A stretch of 64,000 nucleotides of DNA from Bufo bufo (taxonomy: Eukaryota; Chordata; Amphibia; Anura; Bufonidae): positions 186,561,577-186,625,576 of the forward strand of contig NC_053395.1 of assembly GCF_905171765.1 (NCBI RefSeq). The letters are read 5' to 3'. This document shows positions 53,651 to 63,893 of the stretch, one piece after another. The notes below the pieces were generated by a model. The model was given only the letters and a program-made list of their open reading frames with translations. It was not told where the DNA came from and searched no databases. A program made the position numbers and the translations under genes. Position 1 is the stretch's first letter. Every line of letters begins with the position of its first letter.

Positions 53651-54950
53651 CCCTTTAAGGTATACTGATAAAGTAGGGAAAAAACATACACTTCAAATGT
53701 ATTTTTAATAAATGTTTAGGGAATCAATTTAAAGGGAAATGTCTGCGAATTATTATTTTTTTTGAATCAATTCAAACAGCTGATCGGTGGGGTGTCAGAC
53801 TCCCACCGATCCGATATTGATGACTTATGCTGAGGATAGCCCATCAATATAAGACTCCTGGAAAGCCCCTCTAACTGTATGAGCCAAAGGTGATGTGAAC
53901 AGCATCTTTCTGACCATACTGAGTGCAGCGTCCGGACATTTTTAAAATGCATTTCTAAATAGTTTTTGACGCAAACCAATTTTAAAACTGAGAACCTTAC
54001 ACACGTTCCCGGTAATTTTAGAAAGAATGACTGAAGGACCGCACTATGTCTAGCTTGCAATTTGCAGAAATATGCAGAAATCCAGAGAGAAAAAAACTGG
54101 TTACAAGGGCGCAATATTCCCCAGCTATCTATGGATATTCCCATCAACCTGCTGCCATAAAGGAAATATAGAAACTACCCCAACGGCTCGAATGCTTTTA
54201 TTTTAAATGTTCTTTGTAACAATTTAGTCTTTCAAGAGAGACACTAATTGTCATGAGGGAAGGAGCTGGTGGAAGCAGAAGAATGAGACCTTTGTATGGC
54301 CTGAGATGGCAGTCACTGGTGAAAACACATGAAGGCTTCAAGAGTCAGGCAACACTAGGCAGTGATGGATTAGAGGCTAGGTACAGTCAAATCGAGGCAT
54401 TGATTTTGAAAAATGCCTCACCCCCCCCCCCCCTTTTCTGATAAGTAATAGATAAGAAACATCAATTGTTTAAGACCAAAATGTCTCTCCAAGGAGAAAA
54501 TAAATAAATAAAAATCAGGCAATGGATTTTTTTTGGCCCCCGGCCATCTCTTCCTTCCTATGAACGAGCCGCGCGCACATGTTGATTTTGACGGTAGAAG
54601 GGAGCTAAATTTTTCTGATGAATGGCTCCAAAATACCTGCATAGACATATGCACAAAATTCTGCTACCACTAGATGGAGCTAAGTGCTTACTGGTTAAAT
54701 ATTGCTTGGCATAATGCAGCAAGCTCCCTCTAGTGGTGGCTGCAGGCAACAAGGATTTTATTTTCTAATTCTAGGTTTAGGCAGGAGATTTGCAGCTACT
54801 GAATGAATAACGGAATGTGTCTAAAGGCATTCCGTTATAGAATTGCGTTATGGTCCGTGGTAACGGAATCCATAACGCAATTCACCTTTTACCAGTAAAC
54901 GAATCGCAAACTGAATTTCCTAACCGGAAATTCGCTCATCTCTAGTCATC
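53651..54950. other. Mixed: TTAA-repeat fragment, featureless sequence, hAT end
   Basis: 53775-53872 is a piece of the 1503-1852 family. A run of C lies at 54421-54434. From about 54810 to 54943 is the right part of a hAT-like MITE: 'ggtccgtggtaacggaat' and the end CGCTCATCTCTA match the 32911 element. Confidence 0.5.
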
Positions 54951-55497
54951 AATATCAGATCGGCGGGGGTCTGACTGCCAGAACCCCCGCCAATCAACTG
55001 TTTGAAGGGGTTGCAGCTCTCATGCCAGTGCTGCCTCCTCTTAAATAATTATCAGTGAAGCGGAATTACTGCTTGTTCAATTCAATTGAATGCGCGGCCA
55101 CGACAATCTGATATTTTTCCCCCAATCCTTTTTTTTTTTTTCTAGTTCCATCCCATTTAGAATTTTTCTTACAGCTTCCAATTACATCGTAGCGAATAGT
55201 AAATGGTGCCATTAGAAAGTACAATTTGTTTCACATAGAACAAGCTCTCGTACGTCTATGTGAATGGAAAAAGAAAAATGTCACGGCTCTAAGGAAACAG
55301 GGATTAAAAAATGAAAAAAAAGCAGAAAATCACTGTGTTGGGAAAGGATTACATTTTATTGAACAAAAAGATAGGGCAGTTGGACATTAACATGCCTCAT
55401 CCCTAGATTTCCCCACAATTGCCACTGAGGGAAGAGCCCGGGGTCCCCAAACACATTAGACGGTCAACTGGTTCCACTGGCAGGTATGGACAACCTA
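54951..55497. other. TTAA-repeat fragment and featureless sequence
   Basis: 54951-55010 holds 'cagatcggcgggggtctgac' and 'aacccccgccaatcaactg'. The rest shows no supported feature. Confidence 0.4.
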
Positions 55498-55928
55498 CAT
55501 CTACTTTTACACTTGCGTTGTTGTTTTCCAGTATTGAGATCCATTTAGTCCCCATACATTCTGAATGGAAAGAGATCCGTACAGGATGCATCAGGACGTC
55601 TTCCGTTCCAGCAGCATTCCGTTTTGTGTCCGGTCATAAAAACGGGAAAAAACAGATCCGGCACTAAACACAATGTAAGTCAATGGTGACAGATCCGTTT
55701 TTTTTTTTTTTTTTTTTGGGAGCCTAAAAACCGTATCCATCACCCATTGACTATTAATGTATTTAGTGACTGATCCGTTTTTTTCTGTCTTGCTTTCACA
55801 CAACCGCATCCTAACGGAACGGATGAGATCCTGATGTGCAAAATCAAGACGGATCTGTTTACTTCCGGTATTGAGATCCTCTGCTGGATCTCAATAGCGG
55901 AATTAACAACACAAGTGTGAAAGCAGCC
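55498..55928. mobile_element. PIF/Harbinger-like MITE
   Basis: The right end ACACAAGTGTGAAAGCAGCC is followed by TAA. The left end CATCTACTTTTACACTTGCG is its decayed complement. The interior pairs 'ccagtattgagatcc' and 'ggtattgagatcctctg' modules. A T-run lies at 55698-55716. Confidence 0.7.
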
Positions 55929-56584
55929 TAATATGTGTGGCCAGCTCAGGCTTTTACCCATGGCAACCTTTGGGGCACATATTAGGCCCCCAGCTTCAAT
56001 AGTAACCCATTGGTACCCCCATAATGACATCACAGTGCGCCGATCACATCACAGTGCGCCGATGACATCACAGAGCGCCGATGACATCACAGAGCGCCGA
56101 TGGGCTGACAGTGGGAGCTCTCTCTGTAAAACACCTTAGATGGCGAGATCAATATTCACCATGGCATCTAAACCGTCAGGCCCGACGCTATCCGGGCAGA
56201 AGGAACGCCATATACTGATCGAGAATCAGCGCCACGTTCTACAACACACATTAATGTGATGGAAAAAAGTGGCTGGGGCTTCAAAGTAACACTAAGTGCG
56301 CCTCCATCTTCATTGCCACCTTTTGACTTTGAAAGGTGACAGAAAACCGCCCTAGGTCCAACCTGCATTACTGTGCTGGCATAGAAACTATAGATGAACC
56401 CAGCACACGCTGCACAGAGGAGAAATACTGCAGCATCATTGATTAGTACCCCCAAGTATGACCCTGTGAGCACCCCTCCTAATTGCTTTGTATGAGGACC
56501 CCTTTAATAGTGCCCATACTACTTATAAATGGGTTCTCCTAGATACAATTCCTAATAATAACTGACATTAGAGACCTTGAGGAC

Positions 56585-56631
<47 letters not shown>

Positions 56632-56650
56632 TATTTATTCTATACGTATT
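55929..56650. other. Repeat remnant plus small tandem repeats
   Basis: 55970-56175 resembles the interior of the T-rich TTAA repeats (ttagatggcgagatcaat..catggcatctaaa). An (AT)n run occupies 56586-56627. No coding signal. Confidence 0.4.
56024..56103 (+). repeat. Four copies of a 20-bp unit with a TGACATCA core
   Basis: The unit is GATGACATCACAGAGCGCC with small changes (one copy has 'cacatca'). It differs from a CRE (TGACGTCA) by one base. It lies about 600-700 bp from the CpG-rich stretch, on its 3' side if that is a minus-strand promoter. Confidence 0.85.
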
Positions 56651-56689
56651 AACTGGTCTGGTTGTCCGCTAGCGCCGCCCTACAGGAGA

Positions 56690-56960
56690 ACTGCGTGTAA
56701 TGCTATGTAAAATGACATGACGGGTTTGCTTCTCATAGGGAGGCCGCGCAGACACAGGCGCTAGTACCACAGCAGCCAGCGCTGCCCACTCCGCCGCCTC
56801 TTACCTCCACGCTGCACGGAGCGGAGTGCTCCGAGCGCAGGCATCCCGAGACTCACGTCTGCTCACAGGTTGTCACGTGATCCGCCACCAAACTTTCCTA
56901 TTGGCTGATGCTTACTGGCGGAAGCCGCGTTCTTACTCCATAGACAGACCTGGGAGAAGG
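56690..56960 (-). promoter_or_regulatory. CpG-rich promoter candidate, minus strand
   Basis: CpG dinucleotides are dense from about 56735 to 56890, unlike the surrounding sequence. On the minus strand there is a CCAAT box (56904-56900, in the text 'ctattggctg'), then a palindromic E-box TCACGTGA at 56880-56873, then a GC-rich stretch with a possible first exon and a GTAAGA donor. This order is typical of housekeeping promoters. It does not resemble the MITEs here: it has no inverted ends. The role is inference. Confidence 0.5.
56805..56844 (-). CDS. Possible first coding exon (13 codons)
   Basis: The minus-strand ATG at 56844-56842 opens MPALGALRSVQRG, ending at a GAG|GTAAGA donor whose GT is at 56804-56803. 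The exon would end in phase 1. The peptide has arginines and no acidic residues, so it could be the start of a mitochondrial presequence, but it is far too short to identify a gene. The remaining exons would lie to the left, perhaps beyond the window. It could equally be a 5' UTR exon. Confidence 0.22.
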
Positions 56961-57056
56961 GAATGACGGAGCGCGCAAGAGTCAAACTACCACAAAACGC
57001 AAAGCGGCAAAGTAGTAGAGAAGAGAGTGGTTTGTAGTCTGTATGATCTTAGTGCA

Positions 57057-57208
57057 GGGGGTAGGCAACCTCCTGCACTCCAGCTGTTGTGAAAAGACAA
57101 CTCCCAGCGTGCATACTTGCTCTGCTCTTCTAAGAACTTTCATAGAAATGAATGGAGCATGCTGGGAATTGTCGTTTCTGGAGTGCCAAAGGTTGCTGAT
57201 CTCCCTGT
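57057..57208. repeat. Fold-back repeat (GGGTAGGCAACC type)
   Basis: 'ggcaacctcctgcactccag' near the left pairs with 'ctggagtgccaaaggttgct' at the right, with 'acaactcccagcgtgc' and 'catgctgggaattgtc' inside. This is a common vertebrate DNA-transposon-like hairpin. The class is not determined. Confidence 0.6.
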
Positions 57209-57977
57209 CTTAGTGGGTTGAATACTAGGAACTATTGATATTGTCCTAGCTGACTTCCTATAGATCTCGTGATAGAAGATGGAGCAGAGCTGCAGTATAA
57301 AGTATAGAGGAGGTAAAAAAGCACCAGTACATCACTTCACAACAAAGCTAGAATACCCAGCACAGCTGCTAGTAAGGTTATGGCATGCAGGTGTATGGAG
57401 TAATGCAAACAGTGAAGTCCCCTTTAAGCAGCTGATTGGTAGCGGTGCCGAAAGCCAGACCCCACTCTTCTGATATCCATGGACTGTCCTCAGGATATGC
57501 TTAAAATAATGTCATTCTGGAAATCCTTTTCAAAAGGGTTTTCTAAGATTTACTTGATCACAACTCCTTCGTATGCTACTCCTTATATTTTATGCAGCAC
57601 CGCTGCTGTCAGTTTAAAAAAAAAATAATGATCTTAGAAAACCTTATGCAAATACATTTTCTGTTTTTCTTTTAGCAGTAGAAACACAGCAGAATAACCG
57701 CAGGCATTTTTATTTTATTTTTTCTCAAAATGTGTTTGCCCACTAGCACCTCAGGTCCTTTTACACGTCTGCATCACTGGGTCAATTATTGGGGATGAGG
57801 GATTGCAGAAATAGTTGTTGCCAGTATAAAAGACGGACTGCTCGGTCACCAGGCGATTGTATCTCTCCGCTGGCACTCAGAATCAGCAGATCATCCTGTT
57901 TAAAACAGAAATGCTGATTCTCTACGGGGACGCGTGACTGCAGTACTCTATATGTCACAGATATTACCCACGTGTTA
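57209..57977. other. TTAA-repeat fragment then unassigned sequence
   Basis: 57420-57540 carries 'cagctgattggtagcgg' and 'ggactgtcctcaggatatg', remnants of the 1503-1852 family. The rest shows nothing definite. Confidence 0.4.
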
Positions 57978-58310
57978 GGGCGGGTTCACATCACCGTTAT
58001 GGATTCCATCATTGTCTTCTGTTACAACATGGTTATAAGGGAAAATAACGGAATCCATAAGACGGAAATCAAAACGGAAGCCTTTAAGAGGCATTCCGTT
58101 TTGATCCTTCATAATACAAGTCTATGGGCAGCATAACGGATCCGTCCCGGTTTCCATTACGCCGGAGTCCAGTCCTGCATAACGGAAACCAGAATGGAGG
58201 AGGAGCAGCAGCGGACATATTCCCAAGTGGTCAAACCATCACCGATCAGACACCTATATTTCGTGGGACAACCCCTTTAAGGCTGGTTCCAAAACATACA
58301 GCGGCATTGA
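57978..58310. mobile_element. TWA-type MITE fused to TTAA-repeat debris
   Basis: TTA then GGGCGGGTTCACATCACCG starts it. The interior contains 'ataacggaatccataag' and 'gcataacggatccgtc'. Around 58240-58280 a TTAA-type end (gggacaacccctttaa) interrupts, so it is a composite. Confidence 0.5.
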
Positions 58311-58437
58311 AATAATTGAGACTGTGCTGCAGCGCCTCGCACACTAGGTAACTGGGAGGGCTGCTGTGCAAGGGAATCCAGCGCTAAACCAGCACTTCAA
58401 CCCCTTCATCTTCAGGATTGGTGATTCAGGATTAAAA

Positions 58438-58680
58438 AGTATTCAAACCCCTTGAACTTTTCAAAGTTTTTTTTTTTTTTTTTTCATGTTACACCACCAA
58501 ACTTAAAGTGTATTTTATTGGGATGTTATGTTGTGTAGACCAATAAAAAGTAGCAAGTATGTTTAAAGTAATAAGAAAATGATACATGGTTTTCAAAATG
58601 TTTAATAAACACAAATCTGGAAAGTGTGGTGTGCATTTGTATTCAGCCCCTCTGAGTCAGTACTCTGTAGGATCTACCCA
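58438..58680. repeat. Possible Tc1-type terminal repeat remnant
   Basis: 'tattcaaaccccttgaac', a T-run and 'catgttacaccaccaaac', then 'gcatttgtattcagcccctc', resemble the outer repeat of a Tc1-like family. No transposase or matching end is seen. Confidence 0.35.
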
Positions 58681-59047
58681 CGCCAAGGTGTCTGAGAACA
58701 CCTTGGCGCAGGTAGGCAGGCACGGATGTGTTTTGATCAAAATATATTGGCTGAGAGTCTCAGATTTTATCATATCAGATTGAGGGCTTAGTCCTTATAT
58801 GTTTGCATCTATTGTGGTAGTGCATTATTTTCAGTGATTTTTTCTTAATAAATGTTGCCATGTACATCCGGATATTCAGTTATCATATTGTGCAGGATGT
58901 TTTGTATCTTTTTCGCAGATCCCTACTATCCAAAATGTAGCATAAAACTAGACGAGACTGGCAGACATGTTGAACGCTTTTCTTACACCACCTCTTTGCT
59001 GCCTGACTTTACACCAATATTGTGAGCCAAAATAGTAGTGCATTTCA
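58681..59047. other. No clear feature
   Basis: I see no coding signal, repeat or element boundary here, apart from 'gccaaggtgtctgag' mirrored as 'cagagaacaccttggcg' at 58683-58708. Confidence 0.4.
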
Positions 59048-59589
59048 TTAACCCCTTAACACAAAACGCCGTGCATGTACGGCGGGGGATGCATTCTGCC
59101 GTACATGCACGGCGGGCACCGGAGCAGTGCACGCCTGATCACTGCAGGGATTCGGCAGTCCCTGGTAGCCAGGCCCCTGCTATGTCCGCGACATAGAAGT
59201 GGTTTGCGGCGGGTGAGGGAGCGTATCGAGTCCCCGCGCTGCTGTGGCGGGAACTCGATGTGTCAGAAGGCAGCCCGATGCCGTGCAGAGGCTGCCCAAT
59301 GCCTTGCACGGCATCGTGACCTGCCTTCTACGGGTCTCAGGCCCGGTCTCCTAGGCAACCTGTTAGTGTATTACTCTGTGTCATACACTAACAGGCAATG
59401 CATTACAATACAGATGTATTGTAATGCATTGCAGAGGGGATCAGACCCCCAAAAGTTGAAGTCCCAGAGTGGGACAGAAATAAAGTAAATTGTGTTTTCA
59501 ATAAAAAACAAAAAAAACACAAAAAAAACAAAAAACACCCCTTTCCACTGATTTTAATTAAAAAAATAGAAACAAAAAGAAACTACACA

Positions 59590-60770
59590 CATTAGGTATC
59601 GCCACGTCCGTAACGACCGGCTCTATAAATATATCACATGATCCATCCTGTCCGATAAACACCATAAAAAATAAAAAAAACGGTGTAAAAAAAAAAATCC
59701 ATTTTTGTCACCTTACATCACAAAGTGCAACACCAAACGATCAAAAAGGCATATGCCCCCAAAAATAGTACCAATCTAACAGTCACCTCATCCAACAAAA
59801 AGAGCCCCTACATAGGACAATCGCCCAAAAAAATATAAAAGTATGGCTCTCAGACTATGGAGACACTAAAACATGATTTTTTTTTTGTTTCAAAAATGAT
59901 TTTTTTTGTTTAAAAAATGATTTGTTTTTAAATGTAAAAAAAAAAATTATATATATATTTATAAAAAAGTATATATATTAGGTATCGCCACGTCCGTAAC
60001 AACCTGCTCTATAAAATACCACATGACATAACCCCTCAGGTGAACACTGTAAAAAAAAAAAAAAGTGTGTCACAAAAGCAATTTGTTTGTCACCTTACAT
60101 TACAAAGTGTAATATAAAGCGATCAAAAAGTCATATGCACCCCAAAATTGTACCAAACAGTCATCTCATCCCGCAAAAATGATACTCTACCTAAGAAAAT
60201 CACCCAAAAATATTAAAAATAAAAATAAGTATACATATTAGGTATCACCGCGTCTGTAACGACCTGCTCTATAAAACTATCACTGATTTAACCCCTCAGG
60301 TGAACACCGTAAAAATAAAAAAATTCTAATAAAAATTGTATAAAAAAGCTATTTTGTCACTTTACATCACAAAAAGCGTAATAGCAAGTGATCAAACAGT
60401 CATACGCACCCCAAAATAGTACCAGTTATCTCCTACTGAAAAAAAATGAGCTCCTACATAAGACAGTCACCCAAAAAAATAAAAAAAAACTATGGCTTTC
60501 AGAATATGGAGACGCTAAAAAAAATATTTTTTTTTAAAAATGCTTCATTATGTAAAACTGAAATTTGGTATTCTCGTGTTGTTACAACCTGCTCTATAAA
60601 AATAGCTCATGCTCTAACTTGTCAGATGAACGTTGTAAATAAAAAAATTAAAAAAAACAGTGCCAAAACAGCTATTTTTTGTTACCTTGCCTCACAAAAA
60701 GTGTAATATAGAGCGACAAAAATATCTGTACCCTAAAATAGTACCAACAAAACTGCCACCTTATCCCGTA
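59590..60770. repeat. Four diverged tandem units inside the TTAA element
   Basis: Each unit begins with a version of 'attaggtatcgccacgtccg' then 'taacgacctgctctataaa' (starts near 59593, 59978, 60239 and 60568). It continues with 'tttttgtcaccttacatcac' and 'gatcaaaaagtcatatgcac..ccaaaatagtacca'. Spacing runs from about 260 to 390 bases because of AT-rich fillers. Confidence 0.8.
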
Positions 60771-61224
60771 GTTTCCAAAAGGGGGTCACTTTTTTGTAGT
60801 TTCTACTCTAGGGGTGCAACAGGGGGTCTTCAAATGTGACATTGTAAGTTGAATATCTTGAGGGGTGTAGTTTCTCAAATGGGGTAACTTTTTTGGAGTT
60901 TCTATTCTAGGGGCGCATCAGGGGGGCTTCAAATGGGACATGGTGTCAAAAAACCAGTCCATCAAAATCTGCCCTCCAAAAACCATATGGCGTTCCTTTC
61001 CTTCTGCGCCCTGCTGTGTGGCCATGCAGCAGTTTTTGACCACATATGGGGTGTGTTTCTGTAAACTACAGAATCAGGGCAATAAATATTGAGTTTAGTT
61101 TGGCTGTTAATCCTTGCTTTGTTAGCGGGGAAAAATATGATTAAAATAGAAAATCTGCCAAAAAAGTGAAATTCTGAAATTTCATCTCCATTTTCCATTA
61201 ATTCTTGTGGAACACCTAAAGTGT

Positions 61225-61777
61225 ACAAACTAAGAAGACAGGTTGGCATTAGCAGGAGCTGCTCAAACCCACATGCAGTTGTGCATATATATAGGGGAGC
61301 AAATCCTGCACTTGTGGCCCGTTGCTAATGGCAATCCCCAGCAAAATGCATACAATGGAGGATGCCCGCGGCGAACCACAAGTACCACAATAGACATCCT
61401 ACACAAGGTAACAAGTGTGGATGTGATAATTAATATAACAATATAACAAAACAATAACAAACATAGGTGCACTCTGCAGTCTCACTAATTCTCAAACTGA
61501 TTTTAAAATTGAGAGATTAGTCAACATGTCCTACGGTGTAGAACATGTCTAAGCCCGGACACCACGACAAGGTTTCTCAAGTAGCCCGGGACCCTACACT
61601 CTCCTACCTGAGCCATATGGGCGATACCAGGAGCCAGTGGGCAAATTACAGGAGCATAAGGCCGACTCGCAAACAACTCACCAGTTACCTCCAGCATGTG
61701 GCCATGCTTGCAATGGGAGGAGGGAGGAGTCTGTGAGTCCCACTCAAGACTTGCTGATATAGCCCAGGCTATATAGC
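61225..61777. mobile_element. Unidentified 553-bp insertion with 10-bp direct repeats
   Basis: CCTAAAGTGT occurs at 61215-61224 and 61778-61787. The sequence between is unlike the host element, which resumes with its own 'gtttgtaaaatcag..cttgaggggtgtagtttc' phrase. It includes 'gcaggagctgctcaaaccc' at the left and 'tgctgatatagcccaggcta' at the right. It has no long open frame and no TIR that I can see. A SINE, a LINE tail or a hAT derivative are all possible. Confidence 0.6.
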
Positions 61778-62192
61778 CCTAAAGTGTTAACGTTTGTAAA
61801 ATCAGTTTTTAATACCTTGAGGGGTGTAGTTTCTAAAATGTGGTCATTTTTGGGTGGTTTCTATTATGTAAGCCTCACAAAGTGACTTCAGACCTGAACT
61901 GGTCCTTAAAAAATGGGTTTGGGAAGTTTTCGGAAAAAATTTCAAGATTTGCTTCTAAACTTCTAAGCCTTCTATCGTCCCCAAAAATAAAAATGGCATT
62001 CACAAAATGATCCATACATGAAGTAGACATATGGGGAATGTAAAGTAATAACTATTATATGAGGTATCACTATCTGTTTTAAAAGCAGAGAAATAGAAAT
62101 TTGCAAAGTTGCGAATTTTTCCAAATTTTTGGTAAATTTGGTATTTTTTTTATAAATACAAATGAAATTTAGATTCAGTTCATATCATGAAG

Positions 62193-63749
62193 TACAGTCG
62201 TGGCCAAAAGTTTTGAGAATTACAAAAATATTGGAAAATGGAAGAGTTGCTTAAGTTTTTATAATAGCAATTTGCATATACTCCAGAATGTTATGAAGAG
62301 TGATCAGATGAATTGCATAGTCCTTCTTTGCCATGAAAATTAACTTAATCCCAAAAAAACCTTTCCACTGCATTTCATTGCTGTCATTAAAGGACCTGCT
62401 GAGATCATTTCAGTAATCGTCTTGTTAACTCAGGTGAGAATGTTGACGAGCACAAGGCTGGAGATCATTATGTCAGGCTGATTGGGTTAAAATGGCAGAC
62501 TTGACATGTTAAAAGGAGGGTGATGCTTGAAATCATTGTTCTTCCATTGTTAACCATGGTGACCTGCAAAGAAACGCGTGCAGCCATCATTGCGTTGCAT
62601 AAAAATGGCTTCACAGGCAAGGATATTGTGGCTACTAAGATTGCACCTCAATCAACAATTTATAGGATCATCAAGAACTTCAAGGAAAGAGGTTCAATTC
62701 TTGTTAAGAAGGCTTCAGGGCGTCCAAGAAAGTCCAGCAAGCGCCAGGATCGTCTCCTAAAGAGGATTCAGCAGCGGGATCGGAGTGCCACCAGTGCAGA
62801 GCTTGCTCAGGAATGGCAGCAGGCAGGTGTGAGCGCATCTGCACGCACAGTGAGGCAAAGACTTTTGGAAGATGGCCTGGTGTCAAGAAGGGCAGCAAAG
62901 AAGCCACTTCTCTCCAAAAAAAACATCAGGGGCAGATTGATCTTCTGCAGAAAGTATGGTGAATGGACTGCTGAGGACTGGGGCAAAGTCATATTCTCTG
63001 AAGAAGCCTCTTTGCGATTGTTTGGGGCATCTGGAAAAAGGCTTGTCCGGAGAAGAAAAGGTGAGCGCTACCATCAGTCCTGTGTCATGCCAACAGTAAA
63101 GCATCCTGAGACCATTCATGTGTGGGGTTGCTTCTCATCCAAGGGAGTGGGCTCACTCACAATTTTGCCCAAAAACACAGCCATGAATAAAGAATGGTAC
63201 CAAAACACCCTCAACAGCAACTTCTTCCAACAATCCAACAACAGTTTGGTGAAGAACAATGCATTTTCCAGCACGATGGAGCACCGTGCCATAAGGCAAA
63301 AGTGATAACTAAGTGGCTCGGGGACCAAAACGTTGACATTTTGGGTCCATGGCCTGGAAACTCCCCAGATCTTAATCCCATTGAGAACTTGTGGTCAATC
63401 CTCAAGAGGCGGGTGGACAAACAAAAACCCACTAATTCTGACAAACTCCAAGAAGTGATTATGAAAGAATGGGTTGCTATCAGTCAGGAATTGGCCCAGT
63501 AGTACATTGAGAGCATGCCCAGTCGAATTGCAGAGGTCCTGAAAAAGAAGGGCCAACACTGCAAATACTGACTCTTTGCATAAATGTCATGTAATTGTCG
63601 ATAAAAGCCTTTGAAACGTATGAAGTGCGTGTAATTATATTTCACTACATCACAGAAACAACTGAAACAAAGATCTAAAAGCAGTTTAGCAGAAAACTTT
63701 GTGAAAACTAATATTTGTGTCATTCTCAAAACTTTTGGCCAAGACTGTA
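62193..63749 (+). mobile_element. Tc1/mariner element with DD35E spacing, decayed
   Basis: TA 62193-62194 and 63748-63749 flank CAGTCGTGGCCAAAAGTTTT and AAAACTTTTGGCCAAGACTG, which differ at one position. The size of 1553 bp suits a full-length Tc1-like element. It lies inside the TTAA element, whose sequence resumes with 'aatatgtgac'. Confidence 0.93.
62556..63571 (+). pseudogene. Tc1-like transposase (DD35E), one frameshift and one stop
   Basis: The start is taken at 62556 (MVTCKETRAAIIALHKNG), the conserved beginning of this family. HTH-like segments follow (GFTGKDIVATKIAPQSTIYR; GRPRKSSKRQDRLLKR). The first catalytic position reads FSEEASLRLFG, with E where Tc1 transposases have D. A single-base loss near 63213 shifts the frame. 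Frame 2 continues FQHDGAPCHKAKVITKW (D2) to [12 protein letters not shown] (E) with 35 residues between. A stop at 63500-63502 precedes the last 22 codons (ESMPSRIAEVLKKKGQH). DD35E spacing is that reported for the Traveler lineage. Non-functional. Confidence 0.9.
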
Positions 63750-63893
63750 CAATATGTGACGAGAAAATAATCTCAGAATGGCTTGGATAAGTAAAAGAGT
63801 TTTAAAGTTATCACCACATAAAGTGACACGTCAGATTTGGAAAAATCAGTCTGGTCCTTAAGTTCAAAAATGACCCGGTCCTTAAGGGGTTAA

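Larger units (their letters stand above)
59048..63893. mobile_element. 4.8-kb TTAA-flanked composite element
   Basis: TTAA at 59048-59051 and 63890-63893 (each inside TTAACCCCTTAA and CCTTAAGGGGTTAA) bounds it. The left end has a hairpin (ccgtgcatgtacggcgg / gccgtacatgcacggcgg) at 59070-59115. Inside are tandem AT-rich units, a 553-bp insertion and a Tc1 element. Without the two insertions it is about 2.7 kb. It has no transposase of its own. A TTAA duplication and CCCC ends suggest a piggyBac-like mobiliser, by inference only. Confidence 0.65.

Noticed and set aside
56162..56262. Small gene starting at ACCATGG (MASKPSGPTLSG..)
   Set aside because: The start context is good, but the 'catggcatctaaa' phrase belongs to the T-rich TTAA repeats, and the frame ends after about 32 codons.
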